Shown here one piece after another: positions 5,425-13,429 of a DNA stretch of 22,797 nt (its first letter is position 1; every line of letters starts with the position of its first letter). The stretch is from NCBI RefSeq assembly GCF_910584465.1, contig NZ_CAJUBK010000041.1, forward strand, positions 1 through 22,797, read 5' to 3'. The translations under genes and the position numbers were made by a program. The DNA is from an uncultured Oscillibacter sp. (GTDB lineage Bacteria > Bacillota > Clostridia > Oscillospirales > Oscillospiraceae). Below the pieces are notes generated by a model, which was not told the origin of the DNA, did not search any database, and saw only the letters and a list, made by a program, of their open reading frames with translations.

Positions 5425-5684
5425 GAGGTCTCACCATCCGGGATGAGCGCCAAAGGCTCCAGTTCGAGGCTTCGGGCGGTGATATAGCCCTCCCAATATT
5501 TGAGAGTCAGCGGCGAGACCAGATACAGGCTGGAGGCGAAGGCCAGACCGCCAGCCAGCTGGGCGCAGGCTACGTATGCTTTGCGCATATCTCCGGAGCT
5601 CCTCGCGTCCTCCAGATAGGTGCTCATCTGGTCGAGCCAGCGGCAAGCATGATCCCGGACGGGCTTGAAACGTTCGAACCCCAT
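5421..5684 (-). CDS. 87-aa protein of unknown function with one hydrophobic stretch
   Basis: ATG 5684 lies four bases after the stop of the ssDNA-binding protein gene, so it is probably translated by coupling; there is no strong ribosome binding site of its own. The N-terminal half is charged (RFKPVRDHACRWLDQM, then an EDARSSGDMRK stretch). Residues about 37-58 are moderately hydrophobic (AYVACAQLAGGLAFASSLYLV), possibly a membrane helix. I recognise no family. Its place between the ssDNA-binding protein and the Cys-rich gene puts it in the replication module. Confidence 0.7.
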   Translation of the reverse strand: MGFERFKPVRDHACRWLDQMSTYLEDARSSGDMRKAYVACAQLAGGLAFASSLYLVSPLTLKYWEGYITARSLELEPLALIPDGETS

Positions 5685-5688
5685 GGCC

Positions 5689-5946
5689 TTACTTACCGGG
5701 GGCCGGGGCGGGGGCCTGGTAGAAGTCCACGATGAAGCCCTTGCCGTCGAAGTCGGCGATGTAATCGCCGGGGATCTTGATGTCCTCGAAGGGATGATCC
5801 TTCGGGTCGAGGTTGAGCGTCAGGGCGGCCTGGCCCTCCACGCCGGGGGCTTTGCCGAGGTAGTGGACCTGGATGAAGTCATAGGGGTTCCCGGTCTTCT
5901 TGCTGGTGCCCTGGAGGTGGAGCTTGCCGATGACATGGATCTTCAT
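5689..5946 (-). CDS. gpV-like single-stranded DNA-binding protein of filamentous-phage type
   Basis: The start ATG 5946 follows AAAAGGAGAAAAAACT. The 85-residue product has the length and motif order of filamentous-phage gene V proteins: a short beta-strand start, then K-T-G-N-P-Y (compare R-Q-G-K-P-Y in M13 gpV), an alternating beta pattern, and a C-terminal P-G-x-Y...F...F-x-V segment before a Pro/Ala tail. Such dimeric OB-fold proteins coat viral ssDNA and hold it for packaging. It is the first gene of the minus-strand replication series ending in rep. The match is by eye and short, so another small phage OB-fold protein is possible. This gene marks the right side of the element. Confidence 0.65.
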   Translation of the reverse strand: MKIHVIGKLHLQGTSKKTGNPYDFIQVHYLGKAPGVEGQAALTLNLDPKDHPFEDIKIPGDYIADFDGKGFIVDFYQAPAPAPGK

Positions 5947-6128
5947 AGTTTTTTCTCCTTTTGCCCTTTTGGGTCTTGTATTTCACCCGGGACCAGCCGA
6001 AAAACCTCCAACTAAGATGCCGACGGATATTCCTGCAAGGTCCAGGTTGCCGAATACTCTCTTTTGGTATTTTATGGAAATCCTGCGGCTGGCCGGGTGT
6101 TCACTTGCAAGTATAAACTCGCACCCTG

Positions 6129-6157
6129 TTGCATTGTCCAAGGGTTTGGTTTATAAT
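6129..6157 (+). promoter_or_regulatory. Sigma-A-type promoter of the DHH phosphoesterase gene
   Basis: TTGCAT (6129-6134), 17 bases, TATAAT (6152-6157). It lies about 46 bases before the chosen ATG 6204. The same hexamer pair and spacing is found upstream of murC. Confidence 0.7.
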
Positions 6158-6203
6158 GGGGGCTGGATCGAGGACTCTGGAATACAGCAAGGAGGAAAAT
6201 GAT

Positions 6204-7124
6204 ATGAGACTGGTAACGCGTTCCGATTTCGACGGCCTGGTGTGCGGAGCCCTTTTGTTGGAGGCGGGCGTCATCGACCATTGGAAGTTCGCCCACCCCA
6301 AGGACCTGCAGGACGGCCTGGTGGAGATCGACGGGGACGACTGCCTGGCCAACGTCCCCTATGTGGAGGGCTGCGGCCTCTGGTTCGACCACCACTCCAG
6401 CGAGCATGAGCGCCTGGAGCTGGCGGGCAAGTACAAGGGCGAGAGCCGCATGGCGCCCTCCTGCGCCCGGATCGTCTACGACTATTACGGCGGCGCGGAG
6501 CGTTTCCCCCAGTTCGGCGAGATCATGGAAGCGGTGGACAAGGTGGATTCCGGCGATCTGACCATCGAAGAGGTGCTGGCCCCCACCGGCTGGATCCTGA
6601 TCGGCTTTTTGATGGACCCCCGGACCGGCCTGGGCCGCTGGCGCCAGTTCTCCATCTCCAACTACCAGCTGATGGAGAAGCTGCTGGAGGCGTGCCGGGT
6701 GATGAGCACCCAGGAGATCTTGGACCTGCCCGACATGAAGGAGCGGATCGAGGTCTACTGGGAGCAGACCGAGAAGTTCAAGGAGATGGTCAAGGCCCAT
6801 ACCCGTCTGGAGGGCAACGTCATCATCACGGACCTGCGGGGCGTGAGCCCGATCTACACCGGAAACCGCTTCATGATCTACAGCCTGTACCCGGAGCAGA
6901 ACATCTCCGCCTGGGTCGTCAGCGGCCGGGAGGGCCAGGGCTGCTCGGCGGCGGTGGGCTACAGCATCCTGAACCGCACCGCCACGCTGGACGTGGGCAG
7001 CCTGATGCTCAAGTACAACGGCGGAGGCCACAAGCAGGTGGGCACCTGCCAATTCAGCAGCGAGGATATGGAGCGGGAGCTGCCCAAGATGCTGGCGGAG
7101 CTGTGCGCCCTGTCCAACGGCTGA
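6204..7124 (+). CDS. DHH-family phosphoesterase
   Basis: DHH proteins are metal-dependent phosphohydrolases (RecJ, nanoRNase NrnA, pyrophosphatase and exopolyphosphatase types). The 306-aa product has the N-terminal SDFDG motif (7-11), a conserved Asp region, the name-giving DHHSS at about residue 62-66, and a C-terminal DHHA1 domain with GGGHKQVGTC. It lacks the extra domains of RecJ. The start at ATG 6204 is fixed by AAGGAGG; an upstream in-frame TTG falls inside the promoter -35 box. The exact substrate cannot be told from the sequence; many clostridial relatives are annotated as exopolyphosphatase-like. It is transcribed alone and converges with the deacylase gene. Confidence 0.85.
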   Translation: MRLVTRSDFDGLVCGALLLEAGVIDHWKFAHPKDLQDGLVEIDGDDCLANVPYVEGCGLWFDHHSSEHERLELAGKYKGESRMAPSCARIVYDYYGGAERFPQFGEIMEAVDKVDSGDLTIEEVLAPTGWILIGFLMDPRTGLGRWRQFSISNYQLMEKLLEACRVMSTQEILDLPDMKERIEVYWEQTEKFKEMVKAHTRLEGNVIITDLRGVSPIYTGNRFMIYSLYPEQNISAWVVSGREGQGCSAAVGYSILNRTATLDVGSLMLKYNGGGHKQVGTCQFSSEDMERELPKMLAELCALSNG

Positions 7125-7148
7125 GCCTGCCGCGCCGGACATACGATG

Positions 7149-7186
7149 GGAAGATCCCGGAGAGCCTGCGGCCTCCGGGATCTTCC
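7149..7186. terminator. 14-bp perfect hairpin between convergent genes
   Basis: GGAAGATCCCGGAG (7149-7162) pairs with CTCCGGGATCTTCC (7173-7186). A modest T-rich stretch (TCCTTAT) follows on the plus strand. It lies between the stops of the DHH and deacylase genes and can serve both. Confidence 0.6.
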
Positions 7187-7197
7187 TCCTTATCCGG

Positions 7198-7737
7198 CTA
7201 CAGCTCCACCACCGTCGCCTCATGCCCCGTATAGGGCAGGAGCCTTTGCAGCACGTCCGCCGTCTTCAGCTTCAGGGTGCTGGTGCAGATGCAGGGGTGG
7301 CAGCTCAGGTGCTCCGCCTCGAAGACCTCCCGCTCCATCAGCAGGCGGACCCGGTGCTCCCGGTCGTTCATCAGCCCCAGGATCGTGGCGGAGCCGGGGG
7401 TGCAGCGGAGCAGCTCCCACAAGGACTCCTCCGGCGCGAAGGACAGCCGGGCGGAACCGATCTGGTGGGAGAGGTCCTTGGTGTGGAAGGGCTTGTCCGG
7501 CCCCATGCAGAGCAGGTAGAACTGGCTCTTCTGCCGGTTGCAGAGGAAGAGGTTCTTGCAGATGGGCACGCCCAGGACCTCGCTGACAGCGGCGCATTTC
7601 TCCATGGTGTCGGCGGGCTCGCTGGATACCCGGTCGTAGTCCATGCCCAGCTCCTCCAGCAGGGCGAACGCGGCCTCCTCCTGGGGGAGGAGCTCCCCCG
7701 CGGGCCGGGTGCCGTGATACAAAGGTGAGATCTCCAT
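7198..7737 (-). CDS. PrdX/YbaK-type aminoacyl-tRNA deacylase (prolyl-tRNA synthetase-associated domain)
   Basis: This family hydrolyses mischarged tRNA in trans (for example Ala or Cys on tRNA-Pro). The 179-aa protein shows the YbaK fold features: an N-terminal helix-rich segment, KNLFLCNRQKSQFYLLCMGPDKPF, the substrate-loop GSATILGLMND, and the conserved C-terminal H-P-C-I-C-T-S-T-L-K-L. ATG 7737 is preferred because AAGGAG lies nine bases upstream; an earlier ATG at 7764 lacks such a site. It ends close to the convergent DHH gene. The name PrdX comes from proline-reductase clusters, but no such genes are nearby. Precise tRNA specificity is unknown. Confidence 0.85.
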   Translation of the reverse strand: MEISPLYHGTRPAGELLPQEEAAFALLEELGMDYDRVSSEPADTMEKCAAVSEVLGVPICKNLFLCNRQKSQFYLLCMGPDKPFHTKDLSHQIGSARLSFAPEESLWELLRCTPGSATILGLMNDREHRVRLLMEREVFEAEHLSCHPCICTSTLKLKTADVLQRLLPYTGHEATVVEL

Positions 7738-7807
7738 AGGCCATAGCTCCTTCGATGCCGCCATTTCGGCGTGATGGGGCCCGGGCCCTGGGGGCGGGCC
7801 CCTTCGC

Positions 7808-9196
7808 TCACTCCCCCTTCGTGGAGAGCAGCTTCTCGCCGGCCCGGTAGATGTCCCCCGCGCCGACGGTCAAGATCAGATCCCCCGGCAGGGCCAGCCG
7901 CCGGATGGCCTCCGCCGTCTTGTCCAGGGTGGAGCAGTAGACGGAGCCGGGCACCTCTTTGCAAAGGTCCGCCGAGGAGATGCCCAAGGTGTTCTGTTCC
8001 CGGGCGGCGTAGATCTCCGCCAGGACCACCACGTCCGCCAGCCTCAGCTCCTCCGCGAAGCGGTCGAAGAGCTTGGCGGTGCGGGAGTAGGTGTGGGGCT
8101 GGAAGGCGACGATCAGGCGCCGGAAGCCCAGCCCCCTGGCGGTGGTGAGCAGGGCGTGGAGCTCGTCGGGATGGTGGGCGTAGTCGTCGTAGATCTCCGC
8201 CCCGTGGAAGGTCCCCTTGTGCTCGAACCGCCGCCCCGCGCCGGTGAAGCCCGCCAGGCCCTCTGCCACCGCCTCGCCGGGGATGCCCAGCACATAGGCC
8301 GCGGAAGCCGCCGCCAGGGCGTTGAGGACGTTGTGCCGCCCGTAGACCTGGAGGGCCGCATGGGCGTAAGCCTCGCCCCTGACGAGGATGTCGAACACGG
8401 GCCGCCCCTCCTCCTCGCGCAGGTCTGCGGCGGTGACGTCGGCGGGGCGGTCCAGGCCGAAGGTCAGCACCGGGCGCTCCAGGCCCGCCATGGCCTCCAT
8501 GGCGCCGTCGTTGTCGGCGTTGACGATGACGTGCCCCGCGGGGGGGACCAGCTCGGCGAAGCTGCGGAAGGAATGCTGGATGTCCCGGAGGTCCTTGAAG
8601 AAGTCCAGGTGATCCGCCTCCACGTTCAGCACCACCGCCACGGTGGGGAAGAAGCTGAGGAAGCTGTTGCAGTATTCGCAGGACTCCAGGATGATGGTGT
8701 CCCCCTGGCCCACGCGGTAGCCGGAACCGAGCAGGGGCAGTTTCCCGCCGATCATGACGGTGGGATCGGCCTGCGCCGCCATGAAGATGTGGGTGCACAT
8801 GGAGGTCGTGGTCGTCTTCCCGTGGGTCCCGGAGATGCAGAGCGCGTTGGGGTAGTGCCGCATGATGGCCCCCCATGCCTGGGCCCGCTCGTAGACGGGG
8901 ATGCCCCGGGCGATGGCCCCGGCGATCTCCGGGTTGCCGTCGTGGACGGCGGCGGTGCGGATGACCAGGTCGCAGTCCCCCAGGTTGTCGGCGTTGTGGC
9001 CGATGGCCACGGGGATCTTCAGGGAACGGAGGTGCGCCACCGCGGCGCTCTCGGACACGTCGGAGCCTTGGATGACCAGGCCCTTGTCCCGGAGGACCTC
9101 CGCCAGGGGGCACATGGAGACGCCCCCGATGCCCACGAGGTGGGCCCGTGTACCGGGGACGAAGAAGTCGCTGATGGGCTTTTTAGGATGCATCAT
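7808..9196 (-). CDS. murC: UDP-N-acetylmuramate--L-alanine ligase
   Basis: MurC adds L-Ala to UDP-MurNAc in the cytoplasm using ATP, an early step in peptidoglycan synthesis. The protein has the N-terminal Rossmann-like sequence HLVGIGGVSM, the ATP loop SGTHGKTTTTSM, the ESCEYCNSFL variant typical of clostridial MurC, LNVEADHLDFF, and the C-terminal domain with DDYAHHPDE and AFQPHTYSRT. ATG 9196 gives 462 aa and has AAAGGAAG nine bases upstream; ATG 9217 (469 aa) has no ribosome binding site. It is divergent from the CCA-adding enzyme gene, with its promoter at 9260-9288. Confidence 0.95.
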   Translation of the reverse strand: MMHPKKPISDFFVPGTRAHLVGIGGVSMCPLAEVLRDKGLVIQGSDVSESAAVAHLRSLKIPVAIGHNADNLGDCDLVIRTAAVHDGNPEIAGAIARGIPVYERAQAWGAIMRHYPNALCISGTHGKTTTTSMCTHIFMAAQADPTVMIGGKLPLLGSGYRVGQGDTIILESCEYCNSFLSFFPTVAVVLNVEADHLDFFKDLRDIQHSFRSFAELVPPAGHVIVNADNDGAMEAMAGLERPVLTFGLDRPADVTAADLREEEGRPVFDILVRGEAYAHAALQVYGRHNVLNALAAASAAYVLGIPGEAVAEGLAGFTGAGRRFEHKGTFHGAEIYDDYAHHPDELHALLTTARGLGFRRLIVAFQPHTYSRTAKLFDRFAEELRLADVVVLAEIYAAREQNTLGISSADLCKEVPGSVYCSTLDKTAEAIRRLALPGDLILTVGAGDIYRAGEKLLSTKGE

Positions 9197-9259
9197 GGAG
9201 ATCGGCTTCCTTTCCATAAAACGTCAGTGCAAAAGGATCGTATCCTTTATGGGCATCCT

Positions 9260-9288
9260 ATTATAATATAAAAGCCGGAGGAATGCAA
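9260..9288 (-). promoter_or_regulatory. Sigma-A-type promoter of murC
   Basis: On the minus strand: TTGCAT (9288-9283), 17 bases, TATAAT (9265-9260). A small hairpin (AAAGGAT, loop, ATCCTTT at 9232-9248) falls at the start of the predicted RNA. Confidence 0.7.
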
Positions 9289-9308
9289 CGGCGAAAGGGG
9301 GCAGATCC

Positions 9309-10673
9309 ATGGAGATCCCGGGGAATGTGCAGGCGGTCCTGCGGGCCCTGGAGGCGGCGGGCCACGAGGCGTGGTGCGTGGGCGGGTGCGTCCGGGACAG
9401 CCTTTGGGCCGGGGGCCGCCTGCCGGGACGGGGCCCGGAGGACTGGGACGTGACCACCAGCGCCCTGCCGGAGGAGACGGCGGCGGTCTTCGCCTCCCGC
9501 GCCGAGCCCACGGGCCTGAAGCACGGCACGCTCACGGTCCGGACGCCGGGCGGCCCGGTGGAGGTGACGACCTACCGCATCGACGGGGAGTACCGCGACC
9601 ACCGCCGTCCGGACACGGTGACCTTCACCCGCTCCCTGGAGGAGGACCTGGCCCGCCGGGACTTCACCGTCAACGCCATGGCCATGGACCTCCGGGGAGA
9701 GCTCCGGGACCCCTTCGGGGGCCGGGCGGACCTGGAGCGGCGGAGGCTCCGCTGCGTGGGGGAGCCGGGCCGGCGCTTCCGGGAGGACGCCCTGCGCATC
9801 CTCCGGGGGCTCCGATTCGCGGCGGCGCTGGAGCTGGAGATCGAGCCCGCGACGGCGGAGGCCATCCACCAGGAGCGGGAGCTTCTGCGGGACATCGCCG
9901 CGGAGCGGATCCGGGCGGAGCTTTTCAAGCTGCTGCCGGGCCCCCGGGCGGCGGCGGTCCTGCGGGCGTTCCCGGACGTTTTCGGCGTCTTCTGGCCGGA
10001 GCTGCTGGCCATGGTGGGCTTCGACCAGCGGAACCGGCACCACTGCTACGACGTCTGGGAGCACACCCTCCACGCCCTGGACGCGGCGCCGGGAGAGCCG
10101 GTGCTGCGCTGTACGATGCTGCTCCACGACGTGGGGAAGCCCGCCTGCTTCACCGTGGACGGCGCGGGCGTGGGCCACTTCTACGGGCACCCCGCCGTCA
10201 GTCGAGAGCTGGCGGACCGGATGCTCCGGCGGCTGCGGTGCGGGACGGACCTGCGGGAGACCATCGTGCGGCTGGTGGAATGGCACGACAGGGACATCCC
10301 CCGGACGGAGAAGGCCATCCGCCGGGCCCTCCGCATCCTGGGGGAGGAGGATCTGCGCCGGCTGATCTTGGTGAAGCGGGCGGACAACCTTGGACAGGCC
10401 GCGGCGTACCGGGGCCGGCAGGAGGAGCTGGACAAGGCGGAGGCGATCTTGGACGCCCTGCTGGCGGAGGACGCCTGTTTCTCCCTGAAGCAGCTGGCGG
10501 TCCGGGGCGGGGACCTGCTGGCCCTGGGCCTCTCCGGTCCGGCGGTGGGGAGAGCGCTGGAGTCGCTTTTGAGCCGCGTGGTGGACGGCGAGCTGCCCAA
10601 CGAGCGGGAGGCCCTGCTGGAGGCCGTCCGGGGAGGGCGGCGCCCCGGCCGGGACCGGCAGGGGACAGGCTGA
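9309..10673 (+). CDS. cca: CCA-adding tRNA nucleotidyltransferase with HD domain
   Basis: The enzyme adds or repairs the 3' CCA end of tRNAs. The 454-aa protein has the class II head: GGCVRD (25-30) with the catalytic DWD (45-47), then the RRDFTVNAMAMD motif near residue 117 and the RILRGLRFAA region that follows. A C-terminal HD-type domain carries LLHDVGKP. The start ATG 9309 follows AAAGGGGG. It lies head to head with murC and ends in a strong hairpin. It could be a poly(A) polymerase paralogue, which shares the fold, but the motifs and HD domain fit the CCA enzyme better. Confidence 0.9.
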   Translation: MEIPGNVQAVLRALEAAGHEAWCVGGCVRDSLWAGGRLPGRGPEDWDVTTSALPEETAAVFASRAEPTGLKHGTLTVRTPGGPVEVTTYRIDGEYRDHRRPDTVTFTRSLEEDLARRDFTVNAMAMDLRGELRDPFGGRADLERRRLRCVGEPGRRFREDALRILRGLRFAAALELEIEPATAEAIHQERELLRDIAAERIRAELFKLLPGPRAAAVLRAFPDVFGVFWPELLAMVGFDQRNRHHCYDVWEHTLHALDAAPGEPVLRCTMLLHDVGKPACFTVDGAGVGHFYGHPAVSRELADRMLRRLRCGTDLRETIVRLVEWHDRDIPRTEKAIRRALRILGEEDLRRLILVKRADNLGQAAAYRGRQEELDKAEAILDALLAEDACFSLKQLAVRGGDLLALGLSGPAVGRALESLLSRVVDGELPNEREALLEAVRGGRRPGRDRQGTG

Positions 10674-10707
10674 GGGAGCCGGGGACGACCCCGGCTCCCT
10701 CAGCCTG
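10666..10707. terminator. 19-bp perfect hairpin after the CCA-enzyme gene
   Basis: CAGGCTGAGGGAGCCGGGG (10666-10684) and its exact complement (10689-10707) enclose an ACGA loop; the stop codon lies in the first arm. There is no good T-run on either strand, so termination is inferred from stem strength and the convergent location. Confidence 0.5.
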
Positions 10708-10755
10708 TAAAAATACGGCGGACCGGGAGGACCGCCTGCGCGGCCTCCGTGGCGC

Positions 10756-11439
10756 TCATACGATCTCCAGCAGCTGCCGCAGGTCGCGGATCTCGTAGTC
10801 GATCCGCAGGCCCTCCCGCCGGGGCTTCCCCGCCGGGTTGACCCAGCAGCAGGGGAGCCCCGCGTGATTGGCCCCCTGGATGTCCGTGGCCAGGGAGTCC
10901 CCGATCACCAGGGCGTCCTCATCCCTCATCCCCGGGAGCCGGCGGCGCACGTAGTCGAAGTAGGCTTTGCTGGGCTTGGCGGCCCCGGCCTCCTCGGAGA
11001 TGAAGGCGGCCTCGAACAGCTCCGCGAACGCGCTGCCCCGGAGGCGGCTGCGCTGGACGGAGGCCACGGCGTTGGTGATGATGTACATCCGATGCCCCCG
11101 GGCCTTCAGCTCCCGGCAGACCTCCTCGGCATAGGGCAGGGGGTAGACCCCCTCCCCCAGGGCGGCCAGATAATCCCGATCGCATGCCTCCGGGTCCCGT
11201 TCCAGGCCCAGGGCCTTCAAAAAGCGGACGTAGCGCTCCAGGGTGACGAACTCCTTGGTCACCTCCCCCCGGTCGAAGGCGGCCCAGAGCTCCAGGTTGA
11301 TCTCGTGGTACAGCTGGTACCGTTCCGGCGTGTAGGGGATCTCGTGGAGCCGGCACATCCGGCGGAAGGCTTGGCCGGAGGCTTTGGGGAAATCGAACAG
11401 CGTATCGTCGGCGTCGAAGAGCAGGTATTCGTATCGCAT
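10756..11439 (-). CDS. YjjG-family HAD nucleotidase
   Basis: HAD phosphatases of the YjjG type dephosphorylate nucleoside monophosphates, including non-canonical pyrimidines. The 227-aa protein begins with LLFDADDTLFDF (nucleophile Asp9, acid/base Asp11), close to the YjjG signature. It also has the motif II region YIITNA, the motif III Lys in AAKPSKAYFD, and motif IV VIGDSLATDIQGA. ATG 11439 is chosen because AAAGGA lies upstream and the HAD motif then sits at the usual distance; an upstream MLQT start is possible. It is followed by a gene-free gap and the convergent hairpin. Confidence 0.85.
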   Translation of the reverse strand: MRYEYLLFDADDTLFDFPKASGQAFRRMCRLHEIPYTPERYQLYHEINLELWAAFDRGEVTKEFVTLERYVRFLKALGLERDPEACDRDYLAALGEGVYPLPYAEEVCRELKARGHRMYIITNAVASVQRSRLRGSAFAELFEAAFISEEAGAAKPSKAYFDYVRRRLPGMRDEDALVIGDSLATDIQGANHAGLPCCWVNPAGKPRREGLRIDYEIRDLRQLLEIV

Positions 11440-11476
11440 GGTCTGCAGCATCCTTTCGGAGATCGTGATCGCCTCT

Positions 11477-11505
11477 ATCATACCACGCCCGCCCGGAAAA
11501 GACAA
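11477..11505 (-). promoter_or_regulatory. Sigma-A-type promoter of the HAD gene
   Basis: On the minus strand: TTGTCT (11505-11500), 17 bases, TATGAT (11482-11477), about 38 bases before ATG 11439. Confidence 0.5.
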
Positions 11506-11555
11506 TCACCCATCCCCGCCTCCGGCCATACCATGGAGCGAGGGGGAGTGTTGCG

Positions 11556-12386
11556 ATGGATAAGACGTTTGGTGTCATCGGCGGGGACCGCCGTCAGGCG
11601 GAGCTCAGCCGGTATTTGGCCTCGGACGGCCATAGCGTGCGTACTTACGGCCTGGACCGCTGGAAGCCCGCAGGGGCGGACACGCTGGACCGTGCCGCCT
11701 CCGCCGACGTGGTGATCCTGCCCCTGCCGCTTTGCAGGGGCGACGGCGTCCTGAACTGTGAGGAGGGCGCGGTGCCCACGGCGGACCTCTTCCGCCGCCT
11801 CCGGCCGGGACAGCGCATCCTGGCGGGCCAGGTGCGGCCCCAGCAGCGGGAGGAGGCGGAGGCCCTGGGCCTGACGGTGGAGGATTATTTCCTCCGGGAA
11901 GAGCTGGCGGTCGCCAACGCCGCCGCCACAGCGGAGGGCGCGGTCCAGACGGCCATGGAGCATCTGGACCGGACGCTGCTCGGCATGGAGTGCCTGGTGA
12001 TCGGCTTCGGCCGCATCGGGAAGCTGCTGAGCTGCCGCCTGCACGGCCTGGGGGCCAGGGTGACGGCCACCGCCCGGAAGCCGGGGGACCTGGCCTGGAT
12101 CCGGGCTTACGGCTACCGGGCCTTGGAGACCGGGGCGCTGGATGGGGAGCTGGATGCTTTTGGCGCGGTATTCAACACGGTCCCCTCTCCCGTCCTGGAC
12201 GGGCCGCTTTTGGCCCAGCTGCCGGAGGACTGCCTTTTGATGGACCTGGCTTCCGTCCGGGGAATCGAGGCGGGGCCGGAGGGCCGGCCGGTGCTTTGGG
12301 CCCGGTCCCTGCCGGGGCGGCTGACGCCCCGCTCTGCGGCGGCGGCGATCCGGGACGCGGTCTATTACATCTTATTGGAAGGATGA
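11556..12386 (+). CDS. spoVFA: Dipicolinate synthase subunit A
   Basis: With subunit B this protein makes dipicolinic acid from dihydrodipicolinate in the mother cell during sporulation; Ca-dipicolinate gives spores heat resistance. The 276-aa protein begins with a Rossmann-type FGVIGGDRRQAELSRYL and has a second NAD(P)-binding region GMECLVIGFGRIGKLLS near residue 143, then FNTVPSPVL, all typical of SpoVFA/DpaA. The start ATG 11556 follows GAGGGGGAG. Subunit B follows at once, so the two are one operon. A mother-cell sigma-K promoter is expected from the family, but I cannot call one confidently. Confidence 0.93.
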   Translation: MDKTFGVIGGDRRQAELSRYLASDGHSVRTYGLDRWKPAGADTLDRAASADVVILPLPLCRGDGVLNCEEGAVPTADLFRRLRPGQRILAGQVRPQQREEAEALGLTVEDYFLREELAVANAAATAEGAVQTAMEHLDRTLLGMECLVIGFGRIGKLLSCRLHGLGARVTATARKPGDLAWIRAYGYRALETGALDGELDAFGAVFNTVPSPVLDGPLLAQLPEDCLLMDLASVRGIEAGPEGRPVLWARSLPGRLTPRSAAAAIRDAVYYILLEG

Positions 12387-12396
12387 GGTGACCTGT

Positions 12397-12972
12397 ATGC
12401 GAAAGGAACGGGTCGGCTTCGCGGTCTGCGGCTCCTTCTGCACCCATGAGAAGGTGCTCAAGGCGCTGGAGGCGCTGACGGAGATCTACGAGACGGTGAT
12501 CCCCATCGTCTCGGAGATCTCCGCCTTCACGGATACCCGCTTCGGCACGTCGGAGGACTTGCTGGAGCGGCTGGAGGACCTGACGGGGAACGATGTCCGT
12601 CTGGACATCCCGTCGGTGGAGCCCATCGGGCCGAAGGGGCTGCTGGATGTGCTGGTGATCGCGCCGGCCACGGGCAACACCATCGCCAAGCTGGCCGCCG
12701 GCATCGCCGATACGTCGGTGACGATGGCGGCCAAATCCCATCTGCGCAACGGCCGTCCGGTGGTGCTGGCGGTGTCCAGCAACGACGGCCTGGCGGCGGG
12801 CGCGAAGAACATCGGCGAGCTGCTGGTCCGGCGGAACTACTATTTCGTGCCCTTCGGGCAGGACAACGCGGTCCAAAAGCCCAGTTCGCTGGTGGCGGAT
12901 TTCAGCAGGCTGCCGGAGACGGTGGACGCCGCCCTCCGGGGCGAGCAGCTGCAGCCGATCTTGCTGCGGTGA
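12397..12972 (+). CDS. spoVFB: Dipicolinate synthase subunit B
   Basis: This is the flavoprotein-like partner of SpoVFA. The 191-aa protein has the VGFAVCGSFCTHEKV start, the PATGNTIAKLAAGIAD region and AAKSHLRNGRPVVLAVSSNDGL, the pattern of the flavin mononucleotide-binding flavoprotein family to which SpoVFB belongs. ATG 12397 is preferred over GTG 12388: GAGGTG then lies six bases upstream. Only ten bases separate it from subunit A's stop. A strong hairpin follows the gene. Confidence 0.93.
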   Translation: MRKERVGFAVCGSFCTHEKVLKALEALTEIYETVIPIVSEISAFTDTRFGTSEDLLERLEDLTGNDVRLDIPSVEPIGPKGLLDVLVIAPATGNTIAKLAAGIADTSVTMAAKSHLRNGRPVVLAVSSNDGLAAGAKNIGELLVRRNYYFVPFGQDNAVQKPSSLVADFSRLPETVDAALRGEQLQPILLR

Positions 12973-12996
12973 GGGACCGGGGGACGAGACACAGGA

Positions 12997-13027
12997 GGAG
13001 AGAGGCGGCCGCAGGCCGCCTCTCTCC
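12997..13027. terminator. 14-bp perfect hairpin between spoVFB and the SASP gene
   Basis: GGAGAGAGGCGGCC and GGCCGCCTCTCTCC enclose a GCA loop. It lies between convergent sporulation genes; TTGCC follows on the plus strand, so the T-run is poor. Confidence 0.6.
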
Positions 13028-13046
13028 TTGCCGTCCCGACGGGGAG

Positions 13047-13244
13047 TTACAGGGACTTCTCGTAGGACTCGATCATCTTCTTGACCATCTGGCCGCCGAC
13101 GGAACCGGCCTCGCGGCTGGTCAGGTCGCCGTTGTAGCCTTCCTTCAGGTTGACGCCGACCTCGGAAGCGGCCTCCATCTTGAACTTATCCATGGCGCTG
13201 CGGGCCTCGGGGACGTTGAGCTTGTTGGTGTTCTTGCTAGACAT
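13047..13244 (-). CDS. Alpha/beta-type small acid-soluble spore protein
   Basis: SASPs coat and protect DNA in the spore core and are degraded on germination. The 65-aa product has the family's two signatures: the segment around KMEAASEVGVNL, which includes the germination-protease region, and GDLTSREAGSVGGQMVKKMI near the C-terminus. Length is typical. The start ATG 13244 follows AAAAGGAGAG. A forespore sigma-G-like promoter lies about 60 bases upstream. It converges with the spoVF operon. Confidence 0.95.
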   Translation of the reverse strand: MSSKNTNKLNVPEARSAMDKFKMEAASEVGVNLKEGYNGDLTSREAGSVGGQMVKKMIESYEKSL

Positions 13245-13303
13245 AATGAATCTCTCCTTTTCATCAAATCATGCGTTTTTGGGTCCACTGGGTATCGCGA
13301 GCA

Positions 13304-13332
13304 TAGTTTGACTCGAAAAGGGGGGAATATGC
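13304..13332 (-). promoter_or_regulatory. Sigma-G-like promoter of the SASP gene
   Basis: On the minus strand: GCATA (13332-13328), a 17-base spacer and CAAACTA (13310-13304). This is close to the sigma-G consensus, -35 GCATA and -10 CATACTA, as expected for a SASP gene. Confidence 0.5.
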
Positions 13333-13429
13333 CGCTTTTTTGGCGGTAATTTTTTCTTGAAGGATCGGCGCCCGCTCCAAAAAGGGATCCGCGCCGCTCA
13401 TGCGCCGCGGCGCAGGTCCGCTCTCCCGC

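Noticed and set aside
5947..6050. Promoter of the minus-strand replication operon
   Set aside because: Some -10-like TACAAG sequence is present but no -35 at proper distance; not reliable enough to list.
7371..9113. 580-aa Arg/Pro/Gly-rich frame over murC and the deacylase gene
   Set aside because: Out-of-frame shadow of murC; no motifs.
11506..11555. Sigma-K promoter of spoVFA
   Set aside because: Only a partial CATA-type -10 near 11527; the fit is too weak to annotate.
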